NCBI RefSeq assembly: GCF_905171765.1
Contig: NC_053390.1
Span: 592,869,793 to 592,933,792, forward strand
DNA: 64,000 bases
Source: Bufo bufo
Lineage: Eukaryota > Chordata > Amphibia > Anura > Bufonidae
Direction of reading: 5' to 3'
Part shown: positions 1-11,568 of the stretch, one piece after another
Layout of the letters: each line of letters opens with the position of its first letter
Position numbering within the stretch: position 1 is the first letter of the stretch
Notes under the pieces: model-generated
What the model saw: the letters and a program-made list of their open reading frames with translations, nothing else
What the model was told of the DNA's origin: nothing
Database searches by the model: none
Made by a program: the position numbers and the translations under genes

Positions 1-1498
1 CCTCAAAGAGGACACAAAATGTGTCAGTAGGGACAACTATGGAATGAACAATCTCATCCACCTCATATTTATCTATAAGGATTTTCACACTCCTCCTGTT
101 GAGGCCGACAAATAGATCTGTCCTCGCTGATGGTGCCCCATCTTGCCACTGCCGCTGTCTCTCTGCCTGCCACCATGTTCTGCAGTGTATGGATGCTGCT
201 GCCACTGTCACCATCATGCCATTGTGCTGTCTTCCTGCCTTCCATCATGTTTTGTACCACATGGCTGCTGCTCCTCCAACCATGCCATCATGCTTTTCAC
301 TGTATGCTGATGCTGCCGCCAATCATGCCACTGTGCTGTCTGCTTGCCTACCATCATGCTCAGTTCCAAGTGGCTGCCGCTGTCATCTTGCCACTGTGAT
401 GTCTTCCTGCCTATATCATATTCTGTTTCCTATGGTTGCTTCTGCATTGCCATAGCTATTCCCTGCTGCTAATCCATTACTGAAAGTTCCTTTACCCCTA
501 CTGCCACTACCATTATCTCTACACAGTCGCAACTACTACGCATATCTACTACTATAAACTTCCACTGCCTTGTCTGTTTCATGCTGCTCCTGCTACAACA
601 TGCCACAATTACCCTACCCTTTCCACATCCATACTGTTCCCAATTAAAAGGGAGAAGTTTCCATGCGCGTTCAGAAGAATATGATCTTGAAGGGAAATAA
701 AATCAAATTGTACAGCGTATCCTTTGTATTTTCTAAATATCATTCTGTTCCATTTATGGCCATTTTCTGTGTGACATATAATAAAAGAAAAAAAAAACAC
801 AACATCTTTTACTTTAAAAAATGCCAGTAAAAGTCTTAAATAATTATTCTATTCTTATGTGTTTCTTTTTATATTGTCTAAATTATATTTCCTATTAACT
901 ACTAACCAAGTAAAATAAGGAAAGATTTAACTGATACAAAACCAGGAATTCCCTTTCTCCTTCATGTAACCTAGACATTAGCTTTCATTTTCAATTATTA
1001 TGGATACGCCATTTATGTGCACTTCAAATACTGTGAAAACATGTCTTTAAGAGGAACTCCACAGGAGGTCAGAAGACATCAAAGTAAACTGTAGGACAAG
1101 ACAGTTAATGTGCTCAATAACAACAGTTGGTTGTGCAAACCATTACTGTCACAAACATACAATCTTAAAAATAGACCTAAACAACGTAAAGTACTTAACT
1201 CATGTGCCTAAGACAAGAAGTCACAAACATGATAAACATGATTGTAAATTTGAAAACAAATGTCATACAGCATTGTACAGCAGTGTAGAAAATCGAGGAA
1301 TTGTATATATTAGCTAAATAATAATATAAAAAATTACTTGCATGACTATGTCCTCAATCTTAAACAAAAATATAAATTTTTATATCACACTTTAGGTCAT
1401 ATATATTTCTGTTAATAATCTGAAGACTTATTTATATACAGTATATAGTATTTTACATCTATAAGTATTTTATTTGTATTTTGATGTTGAACAATGAT
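1..1498. other. Intergenic DNA, no gene seen
   Basis: I see no gene in this stretch. Positions 120-420 are a degenerate CAT/GCTG-rich low-complexity tract (entered separately). The rest is AT-rich with stop codons in all frames. The longest frame on the plus strand (99-455) is made of the low-complexity tract and has no recognisable domain. Confidence 0.6.
120..420. repeat. Degenerate CAT/GCTG-rich minisatellite
   Basis: Loosely repeated modules carry TGCTGCC, CATCATGCC and TGTGCTGTCTTCCTGCC motifs spaced several tens of bases apart, several times in a row. The copies are diverged. They keep several frames open (for example 99-455 and 130-399 on the plus strand), which explains the Cys/His/Leu-rich translations without any need for a protein. 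Confidence 0.5.
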
Positions 1499-1704
1499 TA
1501 AGGCCGAGTTCACACTTAAGTTATTTGAACAGTTATTTCCATCAGTTATTGTGAGCCAACACCTATAGTGTAGTCTACTCAGAGATAAGGTATAAAGGAA
1601 AGATCTGCATCTGTTCTGTGTTTTTGACCCGCACTTGGTTTCGGCTTACAATAACTGATGGAAATAACTGACCAAATAACTCAAATGTGAACTAACATGC
1701 CTAA
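1499..1704. mobile_element. Short MITE with long terminal inverted repeats
   Basis: The left end (from TAAGGCCGAGTTCACA) and the right end (TGTGAACTAACATGCCTAA) are inverted copies. The similarity continues inward through a CAGTTATTTCCATCAGTTATTG block and its reverse complement near 1650-1670. Only about 80 bp of unrelated sequence lies between the arms, and there is no coding capacity. This is the form of a non-autonomous DNA transposon of about 200 bp. The superfamily cannot be decided because the target duplication is not clear. Confidence 0.6.
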
Positions 1705-2460
1705 ATGGTGTATTGAATGGAATTGTTAAAAAATGGCACCCAGACATTTATTGGTACAGACTAAAATTTTTACAGTTCTAGAAAGTGAACGTAACATCAT
1801 TGTATCATGGTATTTCTTATGACCAGGTAAAGGTAAAGGTAATAAGACAGGATATTAAAGGCTATGGATACCTATTTTTTTTATTATTGATTTTAATTTC
1901 TTTTGGCTAGAAAAAAATTATTTTTTTATTTTAAAAATGTGCACTATTTGGTGTCTGCAGCTTCTGTGTTTTGCATTACATTGCTAGCTGCAAAAAAGCA
2001 TTATCTGATCAGTCATTATCCAGACCTACACTGATTTTCCTTGAATGATCTTCTCAGCAGATCTATACTCAGATCTTTAGCAGGGACAGCAGTAGAGATG
2101 AGAAAATCAAATTTAAATTAATCATATTTGTCGCAAATTTCCCAAAAATTCCACTTCCAAACAAAGCCAAAGTTTTAGCGATTCAATTTTAAAAGTTTGC
2201 ACAAAATGGTGTCTCTCTTTTTACATATACAATCTTGTAAATTATTGAGGGGAAAAAGGCAGATAATATGAAGACAGAGGATTACATGACCCTGAGCAAG
2301 GTTCTGGCTGGTGGGATTGTCTTAAAAATGTCTTACAGTCAGTCTCACAGCTAATCAGGAGGGAGGATATTGACCTGTCAATTAGGCACTATGTAATGCT
2401 CCGAATGGCATTCTGAGTTGAGGCAATGATGTGATATGATGCATCTGTCAAGACAGTGAG
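1705..2460. other. AT-rich intergenic DNA
   Basis: No gene or clear repeat is seen. The stretch contains A/T runs and ordinary non-coding sequence with stops in all frames. Confidence 0.5.
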
Positions 2461-2920
2461 TTTAACCCCTTCCTGAGCGGAAAATTTTCTTTTTTGCGTT
2501 TTCATTTTTTACTCCCTGTCTTCCTTATGCCATAGTTATATTATTTTCCATTCATGTAGCCATTTGAGGACTTGTTTTTTGCAGGATAAGTTGTACTTTC
2601 TAGAGGCACCATTTAATATTGAGTACAATGTAATGGGAAGCTGATGAATAATTGGGGATGAAATTGGAAAAAAACGTATCTGCCACAGTTTTATGGGTGT
2701 ATTTTTACAGTGTTCCCTATGCAGTAAAACTGATATGTCAGCTTCATTTTTAGGTTACCGTAAGTATAAATTTTTTTGGGGTTTTAATTGCAACATTCTG
2801 GCATCTATAACTTTTTTATATTTATGTCTAAAAAATATCAAGATTGCAATATTGATTCCCCCCCCCCCCCGCCCGCATCATAGCGTTCACTTTACAAGAT
2901 AACAATTTTTTCTTAAGCAT
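2461..2920. mobile_element. Possible decayed TTAA-type element end
   Basis: The start (TTTAACCCCTTCCTGAGCGG, 2461-2480) resembles the left end of the element at 56393 (TTAACCCCTTAAGGACCGGG). The following sequence also resembles that element's interior style, for example the TTTTTTGCAGGATAAGTTGTA block near 2576 against the TTTTTTGCGGGATGAGATGA block near 58432. No right end was found. It ends near a run of 12 C bases (from 2860). I treat it as a truncated old copy; this is inference from short similarity only. Confidence 0.3.
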
Positions 2921-3960
2921 GGGCATTTTGAGATGTGGCAATACCTATAATGTTTATTTTTTATTGTTTATAATAATTTGCCAAAGCAAATGAATGGCTT
3001 CCTCAATTGCTGAACTGACAGACTATCACTGACAAGGAAGTGAGGCCAGAAGGGGATTGAAATAAAGCACCGAGTCCCTGGATCAGAACCTGATAGGTCC
3101 ATGGACTCGGCACTCCATTGGACAGGAATACAAATCCCCAAGTAATTGTTTAACTGGGCTGTAGTTCAGCCCGCAGAAGTCACAGGCACACCTGAGTAAA
3201 ATCACTAATTTCCCCCAGCATTGCACTCTGCTACTATAGATGTGACAGCGTCACTGGTGGGTGTGACAATGCAAAGCATCATGGGGTGAGTGGCCCGGCA
3301 GTGCGTCTCACCTGATGCGGCCGTGTCGAGGCCAGAGACTGCAGCACTGGAGCCAGGACAGGTAAGTTCATGACAGTGTCTTAAACAAATTTTGTGGACA
3401 AGTAATATATCTTTTTTAAATTCATAAAATAACAAGGTGACATTCTTTTAATGATTGTAGTTTAGCTTTTTTCACTCAAGTATTTCTACTACACATGTAT
3501 AAATTTCAATATAAAGTAATCTGTTGAAAAGATAAAAAGTCCAAATGCGGTGTTTAGTTATATTGTATTAATAATATTCATAATCCTTTATTAAAGGAAG
3601 CTTTTTATCATTTTTAAGTAACATATTCATTATATTCAGTTCAGTCTCATGTAACATGGTCAGATGGAAAAAAAATCTGTTTATTATCTTGGAATTTACA
3701 ACACTGCTTAAGGGAATGCACTATTTATTCAAGGGTTCATAAACACTTTTAAACCATCTGTGAGCCTCAGCTTTATGCTTTCAGAAATGACATTCATGTC
3801 AAAATTCTTACAAGTAAAATTGACCTTCACAGAGGAATAGATGAATATGTATTTCCCATTGCGTAGAAACATTGAGAATGTGGTATGGTTCAGACAAAAT
3901 TCCATATGACTAAATTGTATAATACTTGATGTAAAATAAGTTGTATACTGTATGTATGTA
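2921..3960. other. Intergenic DNA, no gene seen
   Basis: No coding signal. A small imperfect hairpin is formed by the CCGAGTCC / GGACTCGG pair at about 3071-3111. The rest is AT-rich and unremarkable. Confidence 0.5.
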
Positions 3961-4412
3961 TAAGGGTGGGTTCACACTAGTGTTAGGGATTCCGTTATGG
4001 CTTTCCGTTATGACATGGTTATAAGGGAAAATAACGGAATGCCCAGACAGAATGCAAAACGAAAGCCTTTAAAAGCCATTCTGTTTGCTTTGCGTCCTAA
4101 TAGAAGTCTATGGGAAAGCATAACGGATCCGTCTGGGTCCCGTTATGCAAGACGGAAAACAAAGTAGTGTTCCGTCTTGCATAACGGGACCCAGACGGAT
4201 CCGTTTTGATTCCCATAGACTTCTATTAGGACGGAGAGCAAATGGAATGCCTTTTAAAGGCTTCAGTTTTGCAGTTGGTCATAATACAAGTCTATGGCCA
4301 GAAGAACGGATCCGTCCTTCCGTCTTATGGATTCCGTTATTTTCTGTTATAACCATGTTATAATGGAAAGCCATAAAGGAATCCCTAACACTAATGTGAA
4401 CCCACTCTTATA
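3961..4412. mobile_element. Snap-back MITE (near-complete palindrome)
   Basis: The two halves of this roughly 450-bp unit are inverted copies. The outer ends are TAAGGGTGGGTTCACAC and GTGAACCCACTCTTA. The centre has a perfect stem of more than 30 bp running from the GGATCCGTCTGGG block at about 4126 to its complement ending at about 4202, with a loop of only about 12 bp. Outer parts of the arms carry small asymmetries, so the element is not recent. There is no coding capacity. Ends rich in GTTCACAC are frequent in amphibian and fish MITEs; I do not assign a superfamily. Confidence 0.75.
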
Positions 4413-4824
4413 TAACTATAACATTTCACACATGTTAAATTATGATTTAAAGTTTTTAATATATGTCCATTTTGCCACTGATATTTCATTGTTAGTGTAA
4501 CGGAACGCCTAGCACCCCGACCGGGTACCTCCGTCGATATATGCTCCTAGTGCTTCCAGAGGACTCCAAGCACTCCACTTGACACCGTACGCACTGCAGA
4601 CCCCACGAACCGCCGCAGCTTGGTTGGCGTCTCACCGTCCTCCACCCACGCTGGACCCAAGAATGGGCTTCAGCTTCCAGTGGGTGAACCTCTCCTACAT
4701 CCAGAGAGCAGGAACCATGAACAAGCTCTTACAAGAGCTTATACTCAGGGGAGTATTGTTATATAGCAATCCCCAAGAGTGTAGTTATCGCATTCCCCAA
4801 ACATGAGCCAAAACTTCATGAAGG

Positions 4825-4832
4825 TATAAAAG
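4825..4832 (+). promoter_or_regulatory. TATA box of the solo LTR
   Basis: TATAAAAG lies about 330 bp into the LTR and 157 bp before its AATAAA signal, a normal spacing for an LTR U3/R arrangement. Activity is not implied. Confidence 0.5.
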
Positions 4833-4988
4833 CAACCACTTTATTCTAACACACAAGCATTTTATACACATCTTCCAACAAGGCCACCACCGACAGGGTT
4901 TTGTAAAAACAGCCAATCACATGCATTTACAGTATTCAAACCTCCCCAGCAATTGTACACAAAATCCCCTTCCCTCTGTCTGTAACGC

Positions 4989-4994
4989 AATAAA
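4989..4994 (+). promoter_or_regulatory. Polyadenylation signal of the solo LTR
   Basis: AATAAA downstream of the TATA box within the LTR. Short imperfect direct repeats (AATGAGCATTGTCTGAGACGCAAT, twice) follow directly between about 5006 and 5065. Confidence 0.45.
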
Positions 4995-5252
4995 CAAAAT
5001 ACAATGAGCATTGTCTGAGACGCAATTAACTAACACAATGAGCATTGTCTGAGACGCAATCCACAAAATACAATTACCAAACGTAATGGACTAACTTGAA
5101 CCCTGGTCTAATTCGTGGGGGTGAGAGTTCAAGTTAGTCCAAGTCCTTTGTGAACAAATGAGGCCTGGCTGATGAGAGGGCCCATAATCCTGGATCAAGA
5201 GGCTAGTAGCCAGGCCCCTCCAAAACCCAGTGGCGAGGTTGGCTTCGCCACA

Positions 5253-5363
5253 GTTAGCTAGTAGTATAAATGCTGTCTGAAAATGAACAGCATGTGAGCG
5301 ATGCAGGACCAGTGGATATTGTAGCAGTTGGGATTTGAAGCAGTGGGGCAGGATGTGTAGGAC
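5253..5363 (+). repeat. Direct repeat, left copy (about 110 bp)
   Basis: This stretch starts GTTAGCTAGT and contains CTGAAAATGAACAGCATGTG and GCAGTGGGGCAGGATGTG. The same order of blocks recurs at 6997-7108 with scattered substitutions. The solo LTR sits exactly at the left edge of this copy. The two copies may mark an old local duplication or an unrecognised element's flanks. Confidence 0.6.
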
Positions 5364-6996
5364 TGTGGTGATAGAGGGATCCAGATATTAAAATTATTGT
5401 TAAGAGTAGGCAACCCCTCCCTTTACATTCCTGTAGTGGGTCATAACTTCTTCCATGTCCGTTCATGCCGGCGATTGTAGCAATAACAATCAGTAAGATG
5501 GAACAACTACACACAAAACAGACCCCTATCATAAAATGTGAAGATGGCATGTACCAGCGTTATACAGACCAGAAGCGTTAGAGGAGTCAGGAAAAGGCTA
5601 GTGTCCTTTCCAGCTGAGGTGACACGTGAAACCCCTTGTCACAAAGAGGGGGAGGGGATGGTGCACCACTTACTCCACCCACACCCCTGTCCCTGCCTAC
5701 TTGCACTCTCCGTCCTAAGTAACGGAGCGCAATTGGATGGCATTCCCTAGCCTTTGTAAGTGTGGAGGGACAAACAAGACAGACAAAAATAGAATGGTCA
5801 ACAAGCCGAGTCAGAACCAGGAGGTAACAACAGTATAAGAGGATAAGCAAAGACGGGTCAAAAACAAGCCAAAGTCAAAAACCAGGAGAAGCGAAGCAGA
5901 CACAAGGAGCAAGCAAGGACGGAGACGATCAAGCCCCGGAATCACACCAGGAACTCTGAATAGGACCTTATTCACAGGCAACTTGTGACCACAGGTTGCT
6001 GTATATATATGGTGGGGAAGAGGAGTCATATGAAGTGGCCAGCGCCATATGACTCATTCCCCTGCAACCAGCCGAGCACCGAGTGCTCAGCTCGGCTCTC
6101 GGACTCCTTACAGTTGCCGACTGCGCTAAGGAGGAAATAAGTGGACAAATCCATATTTGAGCCACGTGCTTCCTACTGAGAAGTCAGGCCATGTATGTGC
6201 ATCTACGGTAGCATAGTCAAATCAATCCCAGCTCAGTGCTAGGGAGCAATTAGATAACTTTATCTATCCTGCCATTATCTCCACCAGGATTGGTACGCAT
6301 GTGTGTGGGACATTCGGACGGAGTGGATGAAGGTAACATGAAATTGCTAAGGTGAATACCTGAAAAGATATTTCAATACCAAGATTTTGAGGCAGACTTG
6401 TTTTTAAGCCAGTGATAAATGGTCGTTATCATACTCATACTCCTTGGCCTCCTCTGACATCACAGGTGTGTGGGAGAGGTGATAGGGGGATGATACTGAC
6501 CCTTTTTAACACATGCAGGGAGAAAAGCAAACTGTCATTTCTTTGGGGATCACTAGCTTGATGGACTGACCATATATTTCTGCTTCCCCAGGCAACAGGA
6601 CTTAACTGTCGTGTAAAATATTACGTTTTTTTTTATCCCTTTTATTTTACAAACTGTTACATATGTCTGTATATTTTGTTATATTTTCTATAACCCCATT
6701 ATTTCCAAGCACTGTTCTTTTTTTATATTAAAACTTCACTTTAATTAGAGCCTTCTTGTGTTCTAACGATTCCATGACCTTAGAGGAAGCATTACTTAGA
6801 TTGATTTATTAACCCTGTGAATTCTAGCAGCTGTAGAGAATACTTAGGTGTTATTTTATGCAAAGGTGTCTTGTCAGCCTGATATGACGAGTGGTGGCAG
6901 CTAAGATTGATTAGTTTCAGGAAGGAGTGCTGACAGAGGCAGGTCCAGTGTGATCCTGCAGGCTCCCCTCCTTAATCAAAGTCCCTGATCCTGACA
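5364..6996. other. Non-coding DNA, no gene recognised
   Basis: No transposase or host exon is recognisable. Two hairpins are visible: 6023-6055 (10-bp stem GAGTCATATG / CATATGACTC) and 6071-6096 (GCCGAG.../...CTCGGC). Short frames here have no domain. The same sequence is repeated at 27038-28670 as part of the window-scale duplication. Confidence 0.5.
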
Positions 6997-7108
6997 GTTA
7001 GCTAGTTGTATAAATTGTGTCTGAAAATGAACAGCATGTGACCGATGCAGGACCAGTGGGATATTGTAGCGTTTGGGATTTAAAGCAGTGGGGCAGGATG
7101 TGCAGGAC
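6997..7108 (+). repeat. Direct repeat, right copy (about 110 bp)
   Basis: This is the partner of 5253-5363. It begins GTTAGCTAGT and keeps the CTGAAAATGAACAGC and GGGGCAGGATGTG blocks, with several substitutions and small indels relative to the left copy. Confidence 0.6.
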
Positions 7109-7264
7109 CTTTAAAAGATGCTCTCTTTGTTAAATTTTTAAAGATCTTAGAAAATTCTTATAATCTACATTAATTGTCAACAAAATAATGCACCCAGATA
7201 AAATTGTCAATTTCATGGTTGGGCTCCCAACTGGCATTTTTCAGCAGGAAAATGTTTACTTTCT

Positions 7265-7396
7265 TGGCCTGCCCAGTCTCCAGATTTATCACCAATTGAG
7301 CATTTATGGGACCAGCTGGGATGTTTGTTTTGGCAACCTATGAATGTGCAGGATCTACAGGCCCAGCTGCAACATATGTGGGCAAATATGTTATAG
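7265..7396 (+). pseudogene. Tc1-like transposase C-terminal fossil
   Basis: Read from 7265 the plus strand gives WPAQSPDLSPIEHLWDQLG and continues to a stop at 7394-7396. The W-P-A-Q-S-P-D-L-x-P-I-E-x-L-W block is the conserved segment around the third catalytic residue (Glu) of Tc1 transposases. Just upstream, in a different frame, a FQQEN-like stretch near 7240 corresponds to the QQDNA motif of the second catalytic Asp, but the 30-odd residues normally between the two motifs are almost all gone. It is therefore a fossil with an internal deletion and frameshift. It is unrelated to the DD37E element at 16316, which has a different motif sequence. No terminal repeats were found. Duplicate at 28939-29070. 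Confidence 0.8.
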
Positions 7397-7694
7397 CATA
7401 CCATATATGGAACCTGTGTGTGAAATCTGATTTATTAACACAATATTACAAAACTGTGTTATATAACAATGAAAAGCTCATAACAGTTACAGAATCATGA
7501 CTATTAGGCAAGGGAAAGGAGCACTTAAAGAAAAGGTACAATGAAGTGAAGGAAGTCACAGGCGTGACACTGGTGCATCTGGACAAAAGGCAGGTACCCG
7601 ACGTGTTGTGTTAGCAGACATGATAGCATTCATGATAAGAAAAAAACGATTACAAGCAAACTTAGAAAGAAATCAAAGACCAAAACAAACTAAA
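7397..7694. other. Non-coding DNA between Tc1 fossil and hAT
   Basis: Nothing recognisable; it probably contains the decayed 3' end of the Tc1 fossil. Confidence 0.4.
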
Positions 7695-7702
7695 CATCCA
7701 AT

Positions 7703-8649
7703 CAGTGGCGGATACAGAGCCTGGTCTCGGGAGGGGCACTTTCAGATTGTGTTGTTGTGGCTGGCAGAAAATAATGTGGTGCTTATAGAACAGACTATTT
7801 TATTTAACCTATCGTATAGCTCTAACCCTATTTAAAAACAGTTACATTTGTCTTTCCAAATTACAGATTTTAAAATTACAGATAGGTGACATTTAACCAC
7901 ATATAACTTTATTAACCGTTTTGGAGACATTTGGGGCATCTGTGGGCTTCTGTGGGGATGACACTGTTATGGGCATCAGTGGATGACTCTGTTATGGGGG
8001 GGAACGGGGGAGGAAAGAGAAGAACTTGTGGAGGGGCCAGGGGTGTCCTGGAGGGGCCAGGAGGTGTACTGGAGCCAGCCAGTCCCCCCTTCACAAAGTA
8101 TTTATTAACCCCTTTCAGGAGTCCCCTGAGGGGTTAATAGATACTGTGAATGGGGGACTGCTGAAATGGGTTAATAACTACTGTGAAGGGCCTTTCACAA
8201 TAGTTATTAACCCCTCTCAGCAGTCCCCCATTCACAGTATTTATTAACCCCTTTCAGCAATCCCCGGCAGCACAGACCAGTTAGTAGTACCTAATTTCCC
8301 CTCTACCCTAGTTATTACAGTCAGTCCCCCACTACTCCCCCCATGAACAAACTTCCCCCCGGCCCTTTCAGTTTCAGCAATCCCCATTCCCCGGCCACAG
8401 CAAAGTCTCTAGTCTCAGTCTCAGTCTCAGACCAAGTTGACAGTGACACTACCTCAGCGCAGCTGCGCTCGTGAGAGTTCTGACTGAGTCTGTTCCTCCT
8501 GCTTGGAGCTGCTCCTTCCTTTCTTTCCTTTGGATCATGTGAGTATATGGGCGATCGGAAGCCCTCTCTCTCACTATATTCTCGGGAAGGGGGGGCAATT
8601 GACCCGTTGACCCCCCCGCCCCCCCCCCCCCCCCGTGGATCCGCCAGTG
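7703..8649. mobile_element. Non-autonomous hAT element, 947 bp
   Basis: The left end is CAGTGGCGGATACAGAGCC and the right end, read inward on the minus strand, is CACTGGCGGATCCACGGGGG. The flanks are CATCCAAT (7695-7702) and CACCCAAT (8650-8657), an 8-bp target duplication with one mismatch, as made by hAT transposases. There is no transposase inside. The interior has a large hairpin (8143-8238) and a long C run next to the right end (about 8610-8634). Frames on the minus strand in this stretch (8321-8769) are fillers. Duplicate at 29377-30323. Confidence 0.75.
8143..8238. repeat. Large hairpin inside the short hAT
   Basis: Left arm ACTGTGAATGGGGGACTGCTG pairs with CAGCAGTCCCCCATTCACAGT at the right. 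The inner part (GGGTTAATAACTACTGTGAAGG against CCTTTCACAATAGTTATTAACCC) also pairs with one or two mismatches, so nearly the whole 96 bp folds back. A related half-hairpin lies just upstream (8097-8145) with the same TTATTAACCCC motif. Confidence 0.7.
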
Positions 8650-8657
8650 CACCCAAT

Positions 8658-9125
8658 GCCCAGGACAGGTTAAGAAAGAAGGTAATACATTATAACACCA
8701 GCATAAGCATATAGAGGTTGCTTTAATAGCACATATTAAAGATAACGGTTCACCGAGCAATGAAGTCAAGCAGGGGTTGCCATATCTTCAGGAAATAAGC
8801 TCAGATTTTATTTTCCCATCTCACGAGTTCTTCTAATCTGAAAATCTGACGGACCCTTTTTATTCATATGTTGAGAGTAGGAGGGGGAATTAAACACCAA
8901 TTCAGTAGTATCAGCAATTTTGCTGCTGCTTTAAGTAATTTGGGCAAACTATGTTTTGAGGAGGTAAAGTTTGGCTGTGGCAACCACAGTAGGATAAGCT
9001 CCTTGGAGAGAAAAAACGAGAAAGAGGGGCAGATTTGGGCCATTGAGTTTTCAACTTCTTTCAAAAAATTCCTTATCGAAGAGCAACCCACCAGATGTGT
9101 GAAATGGTCCCCACATGCGATTCAG
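8658..9125. other. Unassigned DNA with one 124-codon frame
   Basis: A plus-strand frame (8868-9242) of 124 codons runs through here and into the neighbouring hAT end. It has no recognisable domain, so I do not call it a gene. Otherwise nothing is seen. Confidence 0.4.
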
Positions 9126-10329
9126 ATCTCCAGTAGTGTTGATTGCGAATATTCTAATTGCAATTTTTTTATCGCGAATATCGGCACTTCGAGAATTCGC
9201 GAAGATGTAGAATATAGTGCTATTTTAGATTTTTTTTCATGAGTAAACTCCCTTCTTGCTTGTTGGCCAATGAGAAGGCTGCAATATCTTTTTCAGACCT
9301 TAGCAACATCCCTAGCAACCAATAGGAAAGTTGCCTACCCCTTACTATGTAGGAAACTCCCCAGGAGCCATTTTCTGCAGTTTTTTGCAGTTCTGAGAGA
9401 GAAAGCAGTGTCATTGCTGTGCTGTATGCTTTCACCTGGATCCTATTCCTTATCCAATTACATTAGATAGTTAGTTAGCTCATATATATAATACAGATAG
9501 TCAGTGTAGGTTAGATAGTGATAGATATAGTGTAGCTGACAGGTTTCAGTGCAGGGTGTTAGGTAGTGTGATAGGAATTACTGTTTATCTGCTGTCCATA
9601 AATACATGCTACAGACATAGTGCTATGATGTCACAACAATCCTTAGTGCACCAATCAGTAATATCTACTCAGACCTGGTAAAATATTAAGTTGCATGTAT
9701 TGCACAAAAAATATGCACATCATTAGTGCCGATTTACAGTCACAAAAATAATGACTAGAGATCACGAATAGAGTTGAGCGAACCCGAACTGTAAAGTTCG
9801 GGTTCGTACCGAACTTTAGGTTTTTCGGCACCTGGACCCGAACCTGAACATTTACGTAAAAGTTCGGGTTCAGTGTTCGGCGATTTTTATGGCGCTTTTT
9901 GAAAGGCTGCAAAGCAGCCAATCAACAAGCGTCATACTACTTGCCCCAAAAGGCCATCACAGCCATGCCTACTATTGGCATGGATGTGATTGGCCAACTG
10001 CAGCATGTGACCCAGCCTCTATTTAAGCTGGAGTCACGTAGCGCCGCCCGTCAATCTGCTCGGATTAGTGTAGGGATAGGCTGCAGCTGCTGTGAGGGAG
10101 AGATTAGGGAGAAATCTTATGAAGAACTGCTTCTTTACTCAGCAATCTACAGCAAATGTGTTTTGTGGGTGCAGTGCACAATTGTTTTAAGCCTGCCCTG
10201 AGCCAACTACTACTGAAAACAAACTTTTTTTCCTTCAGTTAGTCAATATTAATACATAATCGGCAGCCATTTTATGCAACGATAGTGCACCAGAACAGGA
10301 TAAATGCATGTCTGCAAGTCCAGAAATAC

Positions 10330-11455
10330 TGCTTTGAGACACTGGGGTTAAAAAAGAAAACTTTATTTCATATAGTGCACATCTAGGATTATTGCTGCAT
10401 AAGTGACTGTGAAATTTAGGCCAGAAATACGGCTTTCTCATACTGGGGCATACTGGGGCGAAAAAAACCCCATCTGTTTCATATAGTGCACATCTAGGAT
10501 TAGACGTGCATAAATTACTGTGAAATATAGGCCAGAAATACAGCTTTTTGCTTACTGGGGTTAAAAAATCCTCTGATATACTGCACATCTGGGATTAGAC
10601 ATGCATAAGTGACTGTGAAATTTAGGACACAAATACAGGTTTTGGCTTACTGGGGCATACTGGGGTGAAAAAAAACCATCTGTTTCATATAGTGCACATC
10701 TACGATTATAGGTGCATAAGTGAGTGTCACATTTAGGCCAGAAATACAGGTTTGGCATGCTGTGGCATACTGGGTGAAACAAACCCCTCTGTTTCATATA
10801 CTGCACATCTGGGATTAGAAGTGCATAAGTGACTGTGAAATTTAGGCCACAAATACGGCTTTTTGCGTACTGGGGTGAAAAAAACCCCCATCTGTTTCAT
10901 ATAGTGCACATCTAGGATTATAAGTGCATGAGTGTCACATTTAGGCCAGAAATACAGCTTTTTGCGTACTGGGGTTAAAAAAAAAAAAACATCTGTTTCA
11001 TATAGTGCACATTTAGGATTATAGGTGCATAAGTGAGTGTCACATTTAGGACAGAAATACGTTTTTTTGCTTACTCGGGTTAAAAAACCCTCTGATATAC
11101 TGCACATCTGGGATTAGACGTGCATAAATTACTGTGAAATTTAGGCCACAAATACAGCTTTTGCTTACTGGGGTTATTAAAAAAAACTCTGATATACTGC
11201 ACATCTGGGATTAGAGGTGCATAAATTACTGTGAAATTTAGGCCACAAATACAGCTTTTGCTTACTGGGGTTAAAACAAACCCTCTGATATACTGCACAT
11301 CTGGGATTAGAGGTGCATTAGTTACTGTGAAATTTAGGCCACAAATACGGCTTTTGCTTACTGGAGTTAAAAAAAAAACCTCTGATATACTGCACATCTG
11401 GGATTAGAGGTGCATAAGTTATTGTGAAATTTAGGCCACAAATACCGCTGTCATA
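10330..11455. repeat. Tandem array of 95-116 bp units in hAT A 5' region
   Basis: About eleven units share CACATCTGGGATTAGA..GTGCATAA, TGTGAAATTTAGGCCACAAATAC and TTACTGGGGTTAAAA blocks. The block ATCTAGG/ATCTGGG recurs near 10381, 10492, 10587, 10806, 10909, 11107, 11299 and 11395. Unit length varies between about 95 and 116 bp through A-run length and small indels. Minus-strand translations through it (MCSISE..., 10235-11397) are repeat products and not genes. The array lies between the hAT 5' end and its transposase start. Confidence 0.85.
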
Positions 11456-11568
11456 TAGAGTTTAAAAAAAAAATTTTTTGTGCAATACTCTACATCAGGG
11501 TTTTTATTGGCGGTTAATTATTTTTAACAGACTTAACCACTTTTTACTTTGCTTGGTGAACGCTAACT

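Larger units (their letters stand above)
4491..5257 (+). mobile_element. Solo LTR with 5-bp target duplication
   Basis: The unit 4496-5252 (757 bp) begins TGTAACGG and ends CGCCACA, the TG...CA ends of an LTR. It is flanked by the direct repeat GTTAG (4491-4495 and 5253-5257), the size expected for an LTR-retrotransposon integrase. Inside are a TATAAAAG box (4825-4832) and an AATAAA signal (4989-4994) in the order promoter then polyadenylation site, so the plus strand is sense. No internal retroviral or Gypsy genes flank it, which points to loss of the body by LTR-LTR recombination. Family not identified. A 5'-truncated copy is at 26518-26931. Confidence 0.75.

Noticed and set aside
99..455. 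118-codon plus-strand frame at the window start
   Set aside because: Low-complexity Cys/His/Met-rich product of a degenerate repeat; several overlapping frames are open at once.
4491..5257. Considered as a DNA transposon
   Set aside because: It has TG...CA ends, a 5-bp target duplication, a TATA box and a polyadenylation signal but no terminal inverted repeats beyond the dinucleotides. A solo LTR fits better.
8868..9242. 124-codon frame considered as a possible host exon or small gene
   Set aside because: No domain or homology recognised. It runs across the left end of the outer hAT (9134) and is present twice only because of the window duplication.
10235..11397. Series of minus-strand Cys-rich frames resembling a repeated small protein
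   Set aside because: They follow the 95-116 bp tandem array in the hAT leader. The frame is lost whenever the unit length changes, and no signal peptide or conserved start was seen.
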